NCBI GenBank assembly: GCA_017447865.1
Contig: JAFSMO010000046.1
Coordinates: forward strand, 62,001 to 126,000
From: Thermoguttaceae bacterium
Lineage (GTDB): Bacteria; Planctomycetota; Planctomycetia; Pirellulales; Thermoguttaceae
DNA length: 64,000 nucleotides
Direction: 5' to 3'
The notes beneath the pieces were generated by a model. The model saw only the letters and a list, made by a program, of their open reading frames with translations, made no database searches and was not told the DNA's origin. The position numbers and the translations under genes are program-made. Positions 8,463-18,109 of the stretch are shown piece by piece. The stretch's first letter is position 1. Each line of letters begins with the position of its first letter.

Positions 8463-9924
8463 ATTCCGTGGCTTCTTCCGGTTTTTCTTCTTCCGGTTTT
8501 TCTTTTCCGAAGACCCCAGCGCAGTAAACCACGACGCTCGTCACGACCGGCCAGAAAAGCGACGCGCTCAGTGGAGCGGCCAGGTACTCGCAGATGAAGA
8601 ACGCCGCAATCCCCAGGATCACCGAAAGGTTCGCGATCACGACGCCGCACCGTTTAAATGCGGGCAAAAGGCCGAAGATCAACGGGACGGAGATCGGTCC
8701 GAGGAGGCCCGAGAACCACTTGACCACGAGCCCCACGATCCCGCCGAAGACCGAATTGTTCAGCGAGATCAGAATCACCGCGGCGGCGAAAAGGAACGAA
8801 ACGGTCCGAGCGAACCACATCGGGGTCTGGCCCTCCGCGTCGAGGAGCTTTTTGGAAAAGTGCGGCGCAATGTCCCGTGAGATCACGCCGGCCACCGCGT
8901 TGCAGTCGCCCGCGATCGTCGAAATGCTGGCCGCGAACATGGAGGCGAGGACGATCCCGACGAAGCCGTGCGGGAGGAACGCAAGCGCGAGTTGAGTGTA
9001 AACCGTTTTCTGAGCCGCTGTATCCAGACCCGGGATGATGATTGGCGCGGCCCACATCGGGGCGAAAATGACCAGCGGCCAAATGATGTACAAGCAGCCG
9101 GAAAGCCACGCGGTCCGTCGGGCGTGCGCGCCTGAAGGGGCGGCCATGAAACGCAGGCCCGCGCTCCAGTTTCCGCCGGTGGTCCCGAAGAAGATCGCCA
9201 GTCCGAAACCGATGGCGAAGAAAAGATTGCACTCCTCACTCAGCGCGGTGAAGTGCCCCTGAAGCGCCTCCGTGTGCCACATCGTGAAGTAGTTCACGCC
9301 GTAATTCGTCACGAGTTCCCGCAGGACGAAAACGAACATGAAGATCCCGCCCAGAAGCTGAACGAGGAACTGAAAAACGTCGTTTCGTGTGCTGGCGAAG
9401 AAGCCGCCCAGCGTATTGTAGATCAGCGTCACGGTGCCGGTCAGCAGGACCCCGTACACGAACGAAAGCCCCGTAAAACCCTGGAGGATCAGCGCCATCG
9501 CGACGGTTTTCCCGGCCAGGTCGAGGAGTTTCAGAAAAACGCCGGACCAGACGATGATCTGCTGCGTGCTCAGGCCGTAGCGGATGGTCAGGTACTCGGT
9601 GGGGGACTGCACGCCGAACTTTTCGCGGACTTCCGACCATTTCGGGGCGATGAGCCAGCCGCAAACGAAGCAGGAAATGGCAAAACCGAGTGCCCACCAG
9701 ACGTAAGTCGAAAAACCATCCCGGTAGTTGTACATGGCCCAGGCGGTGAAAATGACCGCGCTGTAGCCGCCGACGTGATGCGAGATCCCGCCGATCCACC
9801 ACGGCAGTTTTCCGCCGCCGACGAAAAAGTCGCCGCTCTTGCGCACTTTGAAAATGGAATAAACGCCAATCCCGATGAGCGTCAGGAAAAAGAGCGCGAT
9901 CATTAACCAATCAAGCTGGGACAT
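8458..9924 (-). CDS. Sodium:solute symporter (SSS family)
   Basis: A 488-residue inner-membrane protein of the SSS/SGLT type with about 13 transmembrane segments. The start MSQLDWLMIALFFLTLIGIGVYS, then SGDFFVGGGKLPWWIGG and GQFGVQSPTEYL-like sequence (KFGVQSPTEYLTIRYG), are typical of the family's first helices. Na+-coupled sugar uptake fits the galactosidase neighbours, but the substrate is inferred. The tail is charged (EKPEEEKPEE). It lies 36 bp after the GH2 gene, likely in one transcript. Confidence 0.9.
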   Translation of the reverse strand: MSQLDWLMIALFFLTLIGIGVYSIFKVRKSGDFFVGGGKLPWWIGGISHHVGGYSAVIFTAWAMYNYRDGFSTYVWWALGFAISCFVCGWLIAPKWSEVREKFGVQSPTEYLTIRYGLSTQQIIVWSGVFLKLLDLAGKTVAMALILQGFTGLSFVYGVLLTGTVTLIYNTLGGFFASTRNDVFQFLVQLLGGIFMFVFVLRELVTNYGVNYFTMWHTEALQGHFTALSEECNLFFAIGFGLAIFFGTTGGNWSAGLRFMAAPSGAHARRTAWLSGCLYIIWPLVIFAPMWAAPIIIPGLDTAAQKTVYTQLALAFLPHGFVGIVLASMFAASISTIAGDCNAVAGVISRDIAPHFSKKLLDAEGQTPMWFARTVSFLFAAAVILISLNNSVFGGIVGLVVKWFSGLLGPISVPLIFGLLPAFKRCGVVIANLSVILGIAAFFICEYLAAPLSASLFWPVVTSVVVYCAGVFGKEKPEEEKPEEATEF

Positions 9925-9960
9925 TTAAAACTCCTTAAAAATGCAAACGGTTTTTTATTC

Positions 9961-12900
9961 TTAATCTTCAAAATTCCTCAACGGGTTCAGGGCGAACCAC
10001 CGTAAGCTTCCGCTTCCGAGGGATTTCACGGTGATTTGGGCTGTGCCGTTGGAAAGGAGCGAGGCGGTGGGGACCGTCAGGCTGAACCGGCCGAGAAAAT
10101 CTTCGCCGTGAGATTCGATCTTCACCACTTCAAACCGCAGCGTGACGGAACCGTCGTCGGACTTCCACTCCGCGCTTTTCGCGCCGGCTTCCGGAAGGTC
10201 GAAACGCAGGACCGGGCGGTCGTTCACCGAGAGTTCAAACCCTTCGGTGGCCGGCTGAGAGATCCACCCCAGACCGCCGGCGAAGAGGAACGTCGTGGTC
10301 GGCGCGCCCGGCGTGGCTGTCGGATTGGTCTGCCACGTGACCAGGTCCCCGGCTTCTTTCTGCCGCGCGATGAACATCGGGGCGTTCGGCGAGTAGTACG
10401 CTTTGCCGGACGTGCAATGCGGCGCGTTGAGCACTTTCCGGAAACCGAGCGTCAACCCCTCCGGGAGCGCGTTTTTCGGCACGAGGAACTCCACAGGCCA
10501 CACTGGAATCGACGCTTTGGCCTCTTTTTCTGGAACGGGGCGGAGCATTTCCCGAACGAGCCACGTGTTGAGCGGGTTTTTCTTCGCGCCGTCCGAGAAA
10601 TGGTTCAGGCCGGAAACCGTCAGAAGGCCGGAGCCGACGCGGACCCGGAAGACGAGCGGCGTGTTCTGGACCAGCACGAGGCTCGGCAGAGCGCGGATCA
10701 GCGTCTGCGGCGCGGCTGGAGCGGCTTCCGCCTTGAATTTGTTCGCGCCGTCCAAAAGCTCGCACCACGCGCCGTCGCACCAGTGGTCCCGCGTCACGGC
10801 GTCGGTCAGCGGGTCCGAATAAACGAACGTCCCGCAGTGGTTTTGGCTTTCCGAGTCGCCCGCCTTCCACCACGTTTGCTTGTACGTGATCCGGATCGAG
10901 TCGAGATTTTCCAGGTCGCCCAGCAGGACGCACCGCGCGCCGCGGTTTACCGCCTCGGCAATTTCCGGATTCAGCCAGCTCACGACGTAAACCGCGTCGG
11001 TTGGAAGCGTCTTTTCGTTCTGCGCGTCGCCCGATTCCGGAATGGGCTGGAGGTTCCAGTCGGGGAAAAGGTCGCGGATCATTTCGTCGGCGTAAATTGC
11101 CGGGGCGATCGTGGCGTCCGGCCGGATCTCTGCCGGGAAGAACCAGCTGGTCCAGAAGTTCTGGTTGATCGGCGCGTTCGCGGTCAGCGAAACGGCGATT
11201 TTTACCTGCTCGGGCTTTTCCAGCGCCGGGACCGGGAGCGTGACCTCGCCGATCGTCGAGACTTCACCGATCGGCGCGTCTTTCACCGGGAATTTCCGGA
11301 TTTCTTTCCGGTTTCCGAGCGTGATTTCCGCGGTGAACTCGCCGTTGAGCGGAGCCTCCGAGAAATTCGAAACGCGGAATTTCAGCGTCATCGTCTCGCC
11401 GGAGCGGTACGTGCGTTCCAGACCGTCCGCCAAAAGGACGACCGGCGCGTTGACCATCCGGACCTCATCGGGCCGGACCGATTTGGGACGGAAGAAAAGG
11501 TCCACCAGACCGTTCGAGGTGGTCCAGTAGTCCTGGATCAGCCACCAGTGGTAGCCGGAAATCGTCGGGTTTTTGCGGAGGGTCTCAAGCCCCGATTTGT
11601 GCAGGAAGAAGTACAAACGCTCGGACGCAAGCGCCCACGCTTCCACTTCATTCAGAAGACCCAGCTCCTCGAGTTTCGCCTTTCCGTTGACCATCCAGAA
11701 CGGTTTGAACGCGGTCCCCTCAAAAAGGTCGATCTGGTCCGGCCGCGAAAACGTCAGGAAATTCCCCATTTCGTGCGCGATCACGGGCTTTCCGAGGTCT
11801 TCCAGGTCGAATTTCTGCAGGTTCGTGACCGGGTTGGACCATTCGTCGAACAGAACGGAGTGGAAATCGGTGGTTTCGCGTCCCGCCCGGGCAAGTTTCG
11901 GCCAGTCGCCGTCCAGGTCCATGAACGGCCGGGTCGGGTCCAGACGCTTTGCAGTTTCCCACGACTGCGTCCTCAAGTCCATTTCGTCCCACGGCGGGCC
12001 CATGTTCAGCTCATTCCCGAAAACCCACGCGAAAATGCACGGGTGGTTTCTGTACTCGCGGATCACCTGGCCGAAACGCTCGATCATCGTCGCGTTGGCG
12101 ACTTCCTTCGGAAGGTTTTCGGGGTTTCCGTTCTTCCAGAGGCTCCCCCAGCCCGGGAGCTGCGCCGGGTAACCGATCAGAAATTCCGCGTTGGGGAGGA
12201 TCCCGATCTCGTCGCACGCCTCGTAATATTCGTGCGGGAGGACCGTGCTGTGGTGGCGCACGTGGTTGAAGCCGAACGATTTGATGATCCGCAGGCGGCG
12301 CAAGTACATTTTCTTGTCGCACGACATCGAGTACTCGACCGGGTAAATGTGATCGTCGCCGTAGCCGCGCAGGAAGAAACGCTTCCCGTTGAGCAGGATC
12401 TTCGAGCCGTCAAAACGGATCTCGCGCATCCCGAAGCGGGTTTCCAGCGAGTCGGTTTCCTGGCCGTCTTTCAGAAGCGTGACGCGGGCGACGTAGAGAT
12501 TCGGCGAATCGGGCGTCCAGAGTTTCGCGCCGGGGATCGGGACCGTGACCGCGGCGGTTTGGTTTTCGCCGAGGCTTTCCTGAATGGAACGCTCCACGGC
12601 CGCAGTGGCGCTTTGCGCCTTGGGCAACTCGAAGACTTCCACCTTCACGGCGTCCGCCAGACTCCCGCCGACCAGCTCAAACTCGACGGCGATTTCCGAC
12701 TTCTGAATGTCCGGCTTGATGAAAACGTCCTTTAAATACTCCGCCGACCGGGCCTCCAGCCACGCGTGGCCCCAGATCCCGCCCCAGACGATCAGCATGT
12801 AGTCGTTCAGCTGGGCCGCGCCGAGCAGGGGGTCGATCCCCCACCGCTGGCGGGAGTCCACGTCGATTTCCAGCAGGGCGTTCTTCCCGGGCTCCAGAGC

Positions 12901-13308
12901 GCCGGTGAGGTCCCATTCGTGCGAGCCGATGCAGCCGACCGCTTCCTTTCCGACGGGTTTTCCGTCCACGCGGACCGTGGCGTAGCGCGAAATGCCGCCC
13001 AAAACCAGAAAAACGGAGCGGCCTTTCCACGATTCCGGCACGGAAATGACCCGGTGGTAGTGTCCCACGCCGATGTAGTTGAACCGGACTTTCTCGTTTT
13101 CCGGCCCGAAGCCCTGATTATTCCAGATCCCCGGGACCTGAATCTTCCCGGTCTGCGCGGCATAGGAACCGTCGGGGTACGAGTCGGTCGCAAATTCCCA
13201 CTCACCATCGAGCGAAACGGTTTCCCGAGCACAGAGCGAAGCGCTTAACGCGGAGAGGGTCAGGAAAAAGGCGGGGAGGAAAAGCAGCCAGCGGAATGAA
13301 CGTTTCAT
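9961..13308 (-). CDS. Exported glycoside hydrolase family 2 enzyme (beta-galactosidase-like)
   Basis: A 1115-residue secreted enzyme with signal peptide at residues 1-27. The N-terminal jelly-roll sugar-binding domain begins VSLDGEWEF, followed by an Ig-like domain and a TIM barrel. Catalytic residues are visible: acid/base Glu433 in GNELNMG and a nucleophile candidate Glu513 in AHEMGNF, 80 residues apart as in GH2. About 480 residues follow the barrel, with further beta domains and no catalytic motif I recognise. The substrate could be a beta-galactoside, beta-mannoside or beta-glucuronide. It is flanked by a Tat protein gene (48-bp gap) and the symporter. Confidence 0.88.
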   Translation of the reverse strand: MKRSFRWLLFLPAFFLTLSALSASLCARETVSLDGEWEFATDSYPDGSYAAQTGKIQVPGIWNNQGFGPENEKVRFNYIGVGHYHRVISVPESWKGRSVFLVLGGISRYATVRVDGKPVGKEAVGCIGSHEWDLTGALEPGKNALLEIDVDSRQRWGIDPLLGAAQLNDYMLIVWGGIWGHAWLEARSAEYLKDVFIKPDIQKSEIAVEFELVGGSLADAVKVEVFELPKAQSATAAVERSIQESLGENQTAAVTVPIPGAKLWTPDSPNLYVARVTLLKDGQETDSLETRFGMREIRFDGSKILLNGKRFFLRGYGDDHIYPVEYSMSCDKKMYLRRLRIIKSFGFNHVRHHSTVLPHEYYEACDEIGILPNAEFLIGYPAQLPGWGSLWKNGNPENLPKEVANATMIERFGQVIREYRNHPCIFAWVFGNELNMGPPWDEMDLRTQSWETAKRLDPTRPFMDLDGDWPKLARAGRETTDFHSVLFDEWSNPVTNLQKFDLEDLGKPVIAHEMGNFLTFSRPDQIDLFEGTAFKPFWMVNGKAKLEELGLLNEVEAWALASERLYFFLHKSGLETLRKNPTISGYHWWLIQDYWTTSNGLVDLFFRPKSVRPDEVRMVNAPVVLLADGLERTYRSGETMTLKFRVSNFSEAPLNGEFTAEITLGNRKEIRKFPVKDAPIGEVSTIGEVTLPVPALEKPEQVKIAVSLTANAPINQNFWTSWFFPAEIRPDATIAPAIYADEMIRDLFPDWNLQPIPESGDAQNEKTLPTDAVYVVSWLNPEIAEAVNRGARCVLLGDLENLDSIRITYKQTWWKAGDSESQNHCGTFVYSDPLTDAVTRDHWCDGAWCELLDGANKFKAEAAPAAPQTLIRALPSLVLVQNTPLVFRVRVGSGLLTVSGLNHFSDGAKKNPLNTWLVREMLRPVPEKEAKASIPVWPVEFLVPKNALPEGLTLGFRKVLNAPHCTSGKAYYSPNAPMFIARQKEAGDLVTWQTNPTATPGAPTTTFLFAGGLGWISQPATEGFELSVNDRPVLRFDLPEAGAKSAEWKSDDGSVTLRFEVVKIESHGEDFLGRFSLTVPTASLLSNGTAQITVKSLGSGSLRWFALNPLRNFED

Positions 13309-13356
13309 TTTTTTGTCCTTTAATTCAGTCGTTTTTTCATTTTCCAGGGAAAGGAG

Positions 13357-14310
13357 TTAAATCTTCTGATTAGGGGTTTCGTCTTTCGTTTCCTCGATCC
13401 ATTTTTTCGAGTACTCCACCGCCTCCAGCCCTTTATTGCAGAGCGGCGTACAGTGGAAGATCGTTCCTTCGATCTCGCCCTTGCGGAAAAGCTCAAGCGC
13501 AAAATCGAGCTGGTACTTCATGAACTCCAGGTCGATTGGCTGACGGCCGCCGAAGTCCCACATGTAGAGGCCCAAAAGCGTGCGTTTGTTTGGGCACATC
13601 TCGCGAAAAGTCCGGAAGTTTTCGCGCAGCTTCATCACGTCTTTTCCGGTCCACGTCCAGAACGACGTGAGCTCCGCCTGGTTGAGCATCGGCACGATCG
13701 ACGGCCGGAGCTGGTGCGAGTAAAGCACGATCGCCAGGTCCACCGCGTTGGGACGGTCGGCCTGCGGTTTGAGTTCCTCGTGCAGCGCGCGGATCTCGTC
13801 GTAAGAAAGCAGGGCCGGACACGTGGCGATCTCGCCCGCCTCGGTCTGGACCTTCAGATCCTCCCCGCCGCGGAAGAAATCATCGAGGTAAACCCCGGTC
13901 AAATTCGGCATTTCGTTGAAGAGCGAAAACACGTAATTCTTCTGACTCACGTACGAGTCGTGCGACCCCATGGCGATCGTCCACGCGATGCGCTTCACGT
14001 CGCGGAACTGGGAGCGGTACTCCTCGCCCGGATGGCCGGGGCGAATTACGCAGACGTTGGGAATATTCATGTACCGGATCGCTTCCGCCATCGTAATTTT
14101 GGGACTGAGCGGAATATTGTACACGCCGTTCGGACCGTCGTACTGGCCGGAATCGTGGCCCCACATCCAGTGGCGGTCGGAGAATTTGGCCGCGTACGGG
14201 ATCCGTCCTGCGCCGGTCGTCGCTTCGGCCCGGGAGACGAAAAGGTTGGAGCAAAGAGTCAGGCCAAGCCCGAAGCCGGCCGTGGTTTGAAGAAAGTTTC
14301 TGCGGTTCAT
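13357..14310 (-). CDS. Conserved-looking Tat-exported protein of unknown function
   Basis: A 317-residue protein with a twin-arginine type start (MNRRNFLQTTAGFGLGLTLCS), so probably exported folded. The body contains RHWMWGHDSGQYDG, TGVYLDDFFRGGED and TIFHCTPLCNKG. The YLDDFF segment and the alternating pattern suggest a TIM-barrel glycosidase-like fold, but I cannot name a family. It is first in a minus-strand run with the GH2 enzyme and the symporter, so a role in handling the same glycan is a reasonable inference. Confidence 0.75.
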   Translation of the reverse strand: MNRRNFLQTTAGFGLGLTLCSNLFVSRAEATTGAGRIPYAAKFSDRHWMWGHDSGQYDGPNGVYNIPLSPKITMAEAIRYMNIPNVCVIRPGHPGEEYRSQFRDVKRIAWTIAMGSHDSYVSQKNYVFSLFNEMPNLTGVYLDDFFRGGEDLKVQTEAGEIATCPALLSYDEIRALHEELKPQADRPNAVDLAIVLYSHQLRPSIVPMLNQAELTSFWTWTGKDVMKLRENFRTFREMCPNKRTLLGLYMWDFGGRQPIDLEFMKYQLDFALELFRKGEIEGTIFHCTPLCNKGLEAVEYSKKWIEETKDETPNQKI

Positions 14311-14431
14311 GATTTCTCCTTTAGAATGGGTGGGAGGAAAGGAAGGTTTCAGGAATTAAAATATTCAAGGGAAGGAGGCGCCTATTTGTCGTCTGGCGGT
14401 TTCCAGGAACGTCAGACCTTTTCGCGGGCGT

Positions 14432-15643
14432 TTAGCGAAACACGAAAATTCCGATCACGGGGATCAGAATAAACACGCAAACGCCCCACATGATCACGTA
14501 AATGCGATGCTGACCCAGGATCGGGCTGAGCCGTTCTGTCAGGAAAACCGGAAACCGGAGGGCCGGGATCGGGTACAAAAGGCCGACGCCAATCGCGTTG
14601 AACAGGAAATGCACGAGCGCGATCGCCATCGCAGAAAGTCCGGCCGGAGTTCCAAGGAAGGCCATGGCCGCCAGAATGCCCGTAATGGGCGTTCCAAGTT
14701 TCGCGCCGAGAATGAGCGGGTACGCCGTCCTAATTTTCAAAATGTTCGACGAAACCAGCGGAACGCACAGCGACGTGGTGATCCCCGACGACTGAATGAT
14801 CATCGTGACGATCCAGCCAATAAAAAGGCCGAGGAAACCGTTTTTGGAAAGGACCGCGTTGATCCACGCCTCCACTTTGTCCGCCATCAGGATCTTCATG
14901 TTTTTGGTCATGTTGATCAAAGCGAAGAACAAAATGAAGAGGCCCAAAATCCCCATCAGGATCGCACAGGCGGTTTTGGAAAACTGAAGCAGATCAATGA
15001 ACAGGAAATGGACCAGTTTTACGGGCAATTCCACCAGTACAGGGAGCGGGTTGCACAGCCACGAGCCTGACGATCCCGCCGCGGCTTCTCCCGCCGTTTC
15101 TGCGGCTTCGGACGCGGAACCCCCCAATTGAACCAGCAGACCGGCGAGCCACATCGCGGCGCGGCTCATAAAGTGGAACGAAAATTCCAGAGAGAGGCAA
15201 ACTGTCGCGGTGATGATGCTGTACCAGTCCTGAATAAATGGAACGCCGTACCCGCGGATGAACGCTTTTTTGTCCGTGATGTTTCCGAGGGAAACCACCA
15301 TGCTCGTGATGGACGCGCCAATATTCGCCCCAATGACGACCGGCACGGCGCTTTCGATCGGAATGACATTCATCGCGACCAGAGCCACCACGAGACTGGT
15401 CGTGGCCGAGGAACTGTTCATCAGCGCCGTGGCGAAAATCCCGATACAAAGACCCACGAAGGGATTCTGCATCCCGGAAAACAAAGCATCAACGGAGGCT
15501 TTATACTCATTCCGAAGCAAATCCGTGGAAGCGCCAAACATTTTGACGGAACACAGGAAAAGGTAAATCAGAAGGAGAAAAAGCAGGGAACGAAGCCAGA
15601 TTTCCAACCGGCTCAGTGCGCTTGAGTCAACGTGATTACTCAT
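14432..15643 (-). CDS. Na/Pi-cotransporter family protein
   Basis: A 403-residue membrane protein of the NptA/PhoU-associated Na+/phosphate cotransporter family. The two internal repeats each carry the family's Ser-rich motif: ATALMNSSSATTSLVVAL in the first half and MIIQSSGITTSLCVPLV in the second. It has about 9-10 hydrophobic segments. The C-terminal PhoU-like cytoplasmic domain found in many homologues is absent. A TATAAT sits on the minus strand at 15704-15699, 56 bp upstream. No phosphate-regulon neighbours are seen. Confidence 0.88.
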   Translation of the reverse strand: MSNHVDSSALSRLEIWLRSLLFLLLIYLFLCSVKMFGASTDLLRNEYKASVDALFSGMQNPFVGLCIGIFATALMNSSSATTSLVVALVAMNVIPIESAVPVVIGANIGASITSMVVSLGNITDKKAFIRGYGVPFIQDWYSIITATVCLSLEFSFHFMSRAAMWLAGLLVQLGGSASEAAETAGEAAAGSSGSWLCNPLPVLVELPVKLVHFLFIDLLQFSKTACAILMGILGLFILFFALINMTKNMKILMADKVEAWINAVLSKNGFLGLFIGWIVTMIIQSSGITTSLCVPLVSSNILKIRTAYPLILGAKLGTPITGILAAMAFLGTPAGLSAMAIALVHFLFNAIGVGLLYPIPALRFPVFLTERLSPILGQHRIYVIMWGVCVFILIPVIGIFVFR

Positions 15644-15759
15644 AATTTCCGGACGCGTAACGTGACGCCCTCCCTAAGTTCAATTCATGGACGATTCCAT
15701 TATAACAAAAAAGAACGGGAAAAAAAGGGGGGGCTTTTTTCTCCCGCGGGCCGGAAAAT

Positions 15760-17070
15760 CTATGGGGACAGAAAAACGTTGAGCCAGTTCACTGCCGCGC
15801 CTCCCGGTACGGGTTTTCCGGTTTCGGAAAGATTCGTCGTTTCCAAAACCAGTTCTTTGGCATTTTCCACCTTCACCAGAACAAGCTCCGGTCCGGAATC
15901 CGGTTCCAGGATCTGCTCGGCAGCCGTTTTCCCATCCACCAGAATTCGGCATCTCACTCTTGGAACGGCCAAGGCTCGATCCGAATCGGCCAGAACCGGC
16001 AGAACCCCAAAATGTCGAAAATCCCCTTCAAGATTCCATTTCAGCGACGTCCCCGCCGTCATCCCCAGGCCGTGACGCCAGATTTTCCCGCTGGAGTGAA
16101 GCCGCTTTCCATCGGGTTCCGCCCCGGCTTTCCAGGACGGCCAAATCTCACGACCGCGGGTTTTCGCCTCTGCGGGTTTCAGCTCGTCGAGCCAGCAGCG
16201 CTCCTCGATTTTTTCCGCCGCGGAGGTCAGAGACTCATTGAAAAATTTCTGGGATTTTTGAGGTGATTCCACGTAAACAATTTGATCTGGCGGGATTTCC
16301 TGAAAATTGAACCGGTTTTCATTCGTCTGGAATCGTATGAGTGAACCATCGGCCAGCCCAAACCAGAAAAACTTCTGGGCGGCAGGAGCAGGCTTCGACT
16401 TGAGATGCAGCGTCCCGGAAAAAAACAGAGCGGCCAGCTGATCCATCGCGACGTGCATCTGGCGGAGTTCAGGAAGCAGTTCCTCCGAAACTCCAGACGC
16501 CAGTTCCCGGGTTTGAAACGTCACCGTGTTCTCTTCAAAAGTCAGAAATTCACCGAAAATTCTTTCGCCGGTCTTGAAAATCAGAACGTCTTCCTCAAAA
16601 TGCGCCTCGCGCAGTTCGGTCAGAAAACGTTCCTGCGTGCCCGTTGGAACCCCGGGAAAAAGGATTCCAGCCGCGTCGTCCAGAGGAAAATCCAGCGCTC
16701 CGAGGTTGATCGTTTCCCACTCGATTACCTCGGAGTCCTGTGCTTTGGAATCCTGCCCGTTTTTCATTTTGGGAGCCTCGCCAGCCCAGGCACTTCCATC
16801 CGTCAAAACAAGAGTGAAATCGGTCAAAGAAAATTCAGCCGGCGCGCCCCAGCAAAGAAATGAGGAAAATTCAATCTGGAAACTGTTTCCCTGCTGCTTG
16901 AAAAACATCTGATCGGATTGGGGGTCCCATCTGTCAAACGTAACGTCGAAGACCATCCCTTCCGACGTAAAAAAGGTTCCGGCCGGTCGCTCGTCCTGGG
17001 CCAAGGAAAAAAGACTCCAGGAGGATACAAAGAACCAGGAGCAAAAAATAAAATAAAAAACTTTGCCCAT
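15760..17070 (-). CDS. Exported NPCBM-domain protein
   Basis: A 436-residue protein with a signal peptide (residues 1-25, MGKVFYFIFCSWFFVSSWSL). The C-terminal 140 residues look like an NPCBM carbohydrate-binding module: SGKIWRHGLGMTAGTSLKWNL, then the VRCRILVDGKTAAE and VLVKVENAKELVLE strands. The first 290 residues are beta-rich, with no family I can name. The domain is common next to planctomycetal glycosidases, but here no enzymatic domain is fused. It is divergent from the coiled-coil gene at 17263. Confidence 0.72.
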   Translation of the reverse strand: MGKVFYFIFCSWFFVSSWSLFSLAQDERPAGTFFTSEGMVFDVTFDRWDPQSDQMFFKQQGNSFQIEFSSFLCWGAPAEFSLTDFTLVLTDGSAWAGEAPKMKNGQDSKAQDSEVIEWETINLGALDFPLDDAAGILFPGVPTGTQERFLTELREAHFEEDVLIFKTGERIFGEFLTFEENTVTFQTRELASGVSEELLPELRQMHVAMDQLAALFFSGTLHLKSKPAPAAQKFFWFGLADGSLIRFQTNENRFNFQEIPPDQIVYVESPQKSQKFFNESLTSAAEKIEERCWLDELKPAEAKTRGREIWPSWKAGAEPDGKRLHSSGKIWRHGLGMTAGTSLKWNLEGDFRHFGVLPVLADSDRALAVPRVRCRILVDGKTAAEQILEPDSGPELVLVKVENAKELVLETTNLSETGKPVPGGAAVNWLNVFLSP

Positions 17071-17095
17071 TTTCTTCTTTTTTTTATGGAATTAG

Positions 17096-17123
17096 TTGCA
17101 AATCTGAAGTTTTGAGTTATAAT
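17096..17123 (+). promoter_or_regulatory. Promoter of the coiled-coil membrane protein gene
   Basis: TTGCAA (17096-17101), a 16-bp spacer and TATAAT (17118-17123) lie 140 bp before the ATG at 17263, in the region between divergent genes. The long leader between them shows no obvious structure. Confidence 0.65.
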
Positions 17124-17262
17124 TAATATATGGTACTGGAACGAATCGCGGAACGACCACTTACCAAATCGATTTTACCCCAATCTTCGAAATTTGCAAG
17201 CGTTTTCCGAAGATTTTCCTGAAATTTTTGTTCATTTCCTTCACTTTCCACGGGATCCTGAA

Positions 17263-18018
17263 ATGCGCGCTTTATTATTACAAGTCATCGTCATCCTGAT
17301 TCTGCTCCTTACGGGTTTTGTACTGTTTAAAAAGTGGGGCCTCTCTGATTCAAAAGAACTGGGACGTCTCCAGTCGGAACTTCAGTCGCTGAACTCGAAA
17401 AACGAGGAACTTTCCAAGCTCAATCAAAAACTTGAGACGGAAAACGACCAGTTGAAACTTGCGAACCGTTTTTTGAAAACCGATCATCGAAAGGCCAGAA
17501 TTGAAGTCCTGGAGCAGAAAACGGCAGAGGGGACGGATGGTCAGCCCCCGCGTATTCTGGAAACGAAAATCCGTTTCACCGAGTTTGACCCGGTTACGGG
17601 GGCGATCATCGCGAAACCGCAGGAATTTACCGTTGCAGGCGATATGGTTTACGTTTCGGCGCTGGTCGTCAAATTCGATGATATTTTCGTGGAAACGTCA
17701 GATCCCCTGAAGAATTGCTCACTCGTTTCGTTCCAGCGGATCTTTGGTGAGAATCAGCCGCCTTCCGAAGGGTTCCGGATTGACGCAGAAGATCGTATTC
17801 CTTCGGTATATTCCAGTGGGAATGAAAATGAGGAAGCCAAGGCGATTGAAAAGAAGATTTGGGATCATTTCTGGGAATTTTCCAACAGTCCGGAAGCCCA
17901 GAAAGAGATGGGGATCCGCGCGATCCACGGCGAAGCGCCCTTCCAGCGCCTTGAACCTGGAAGAATCTACAATTTGTATCTTCGTGCAAGCGACGGTCTG
18001 ACTTTCACTGTTCAGTGA
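17263..18018 (+). CDS. Membrane-anchored coiled-coil protein, unknown function
   Basis: A 251-residue protein starting MRALLLQVIVILILLLTGFVLF, a single N-terminal membrane anchor. A coiled coil of about 45 residues follows, rich in Leu/Glu/Lys (LGRLQSELQSLNSKNEELSKL). A soluble C-terminal domain of about 170 residues contains ETKIRFTEFDPVTGAIIAKPQEFTV in strand-like pattern and ends in a beta-rich tail. The frame is open for 23 codons upstream, but the ATG at 17263 gives the clean membrane anchor. I do not recognise the family. Confidence 0.72.
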   Translation: MRALLLQVIVILILLLTGFVLFKKWGLSDSKELGRLQSELQSLNSKNEELSKLNQKLETENDQLKLANRFLKTDHRKARIEVLEQKTAEGTDGQPPRILETKIRFTEFDPVTGAIIAKPQEFTVAGDMVYVSALVVKFDDIFVETSDPLKNCSLVSFQRIFGENQPPSEGFRIDAEDRIPSVYSSGNENEEAKAIEKKIWDHFWEFSNSPEAQKEMGIRAIHGEAPFQRLEPGRIYNLYLRASDGLTFTVQ

Positions 18019-18048
18019 GCCACTCCTTTTCAAAAAAATGAAATCTGG

Positions 18049-18054
18049 TATAAT
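18049..18054 (+). promoter_or_regulatory. -10 element before the sulfotransferase-mqnE pair
   Basis: A consensus TATAAT at 18049-18054 lies 56 bp before the sulfotransferase ATG, just after the previous gene's stop. The -35 region is poor. Confidence 0.5.
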
Positions 18055-18109
18055 GGGGGCCTGTATTTCAAATGGGGCCCTCATTTAATAATTAATAAAG
18101 GAAAATAAA

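Noticed and set aside
10036-12735. A long open frame (899 codons) on the plus strand
   Set aside because: It is antisense to the GH2 gene, which has a signal peptide and catalytic motifs. The frame exists because of GC-rich third positions and its translation is Arg/Val-rich without domains.
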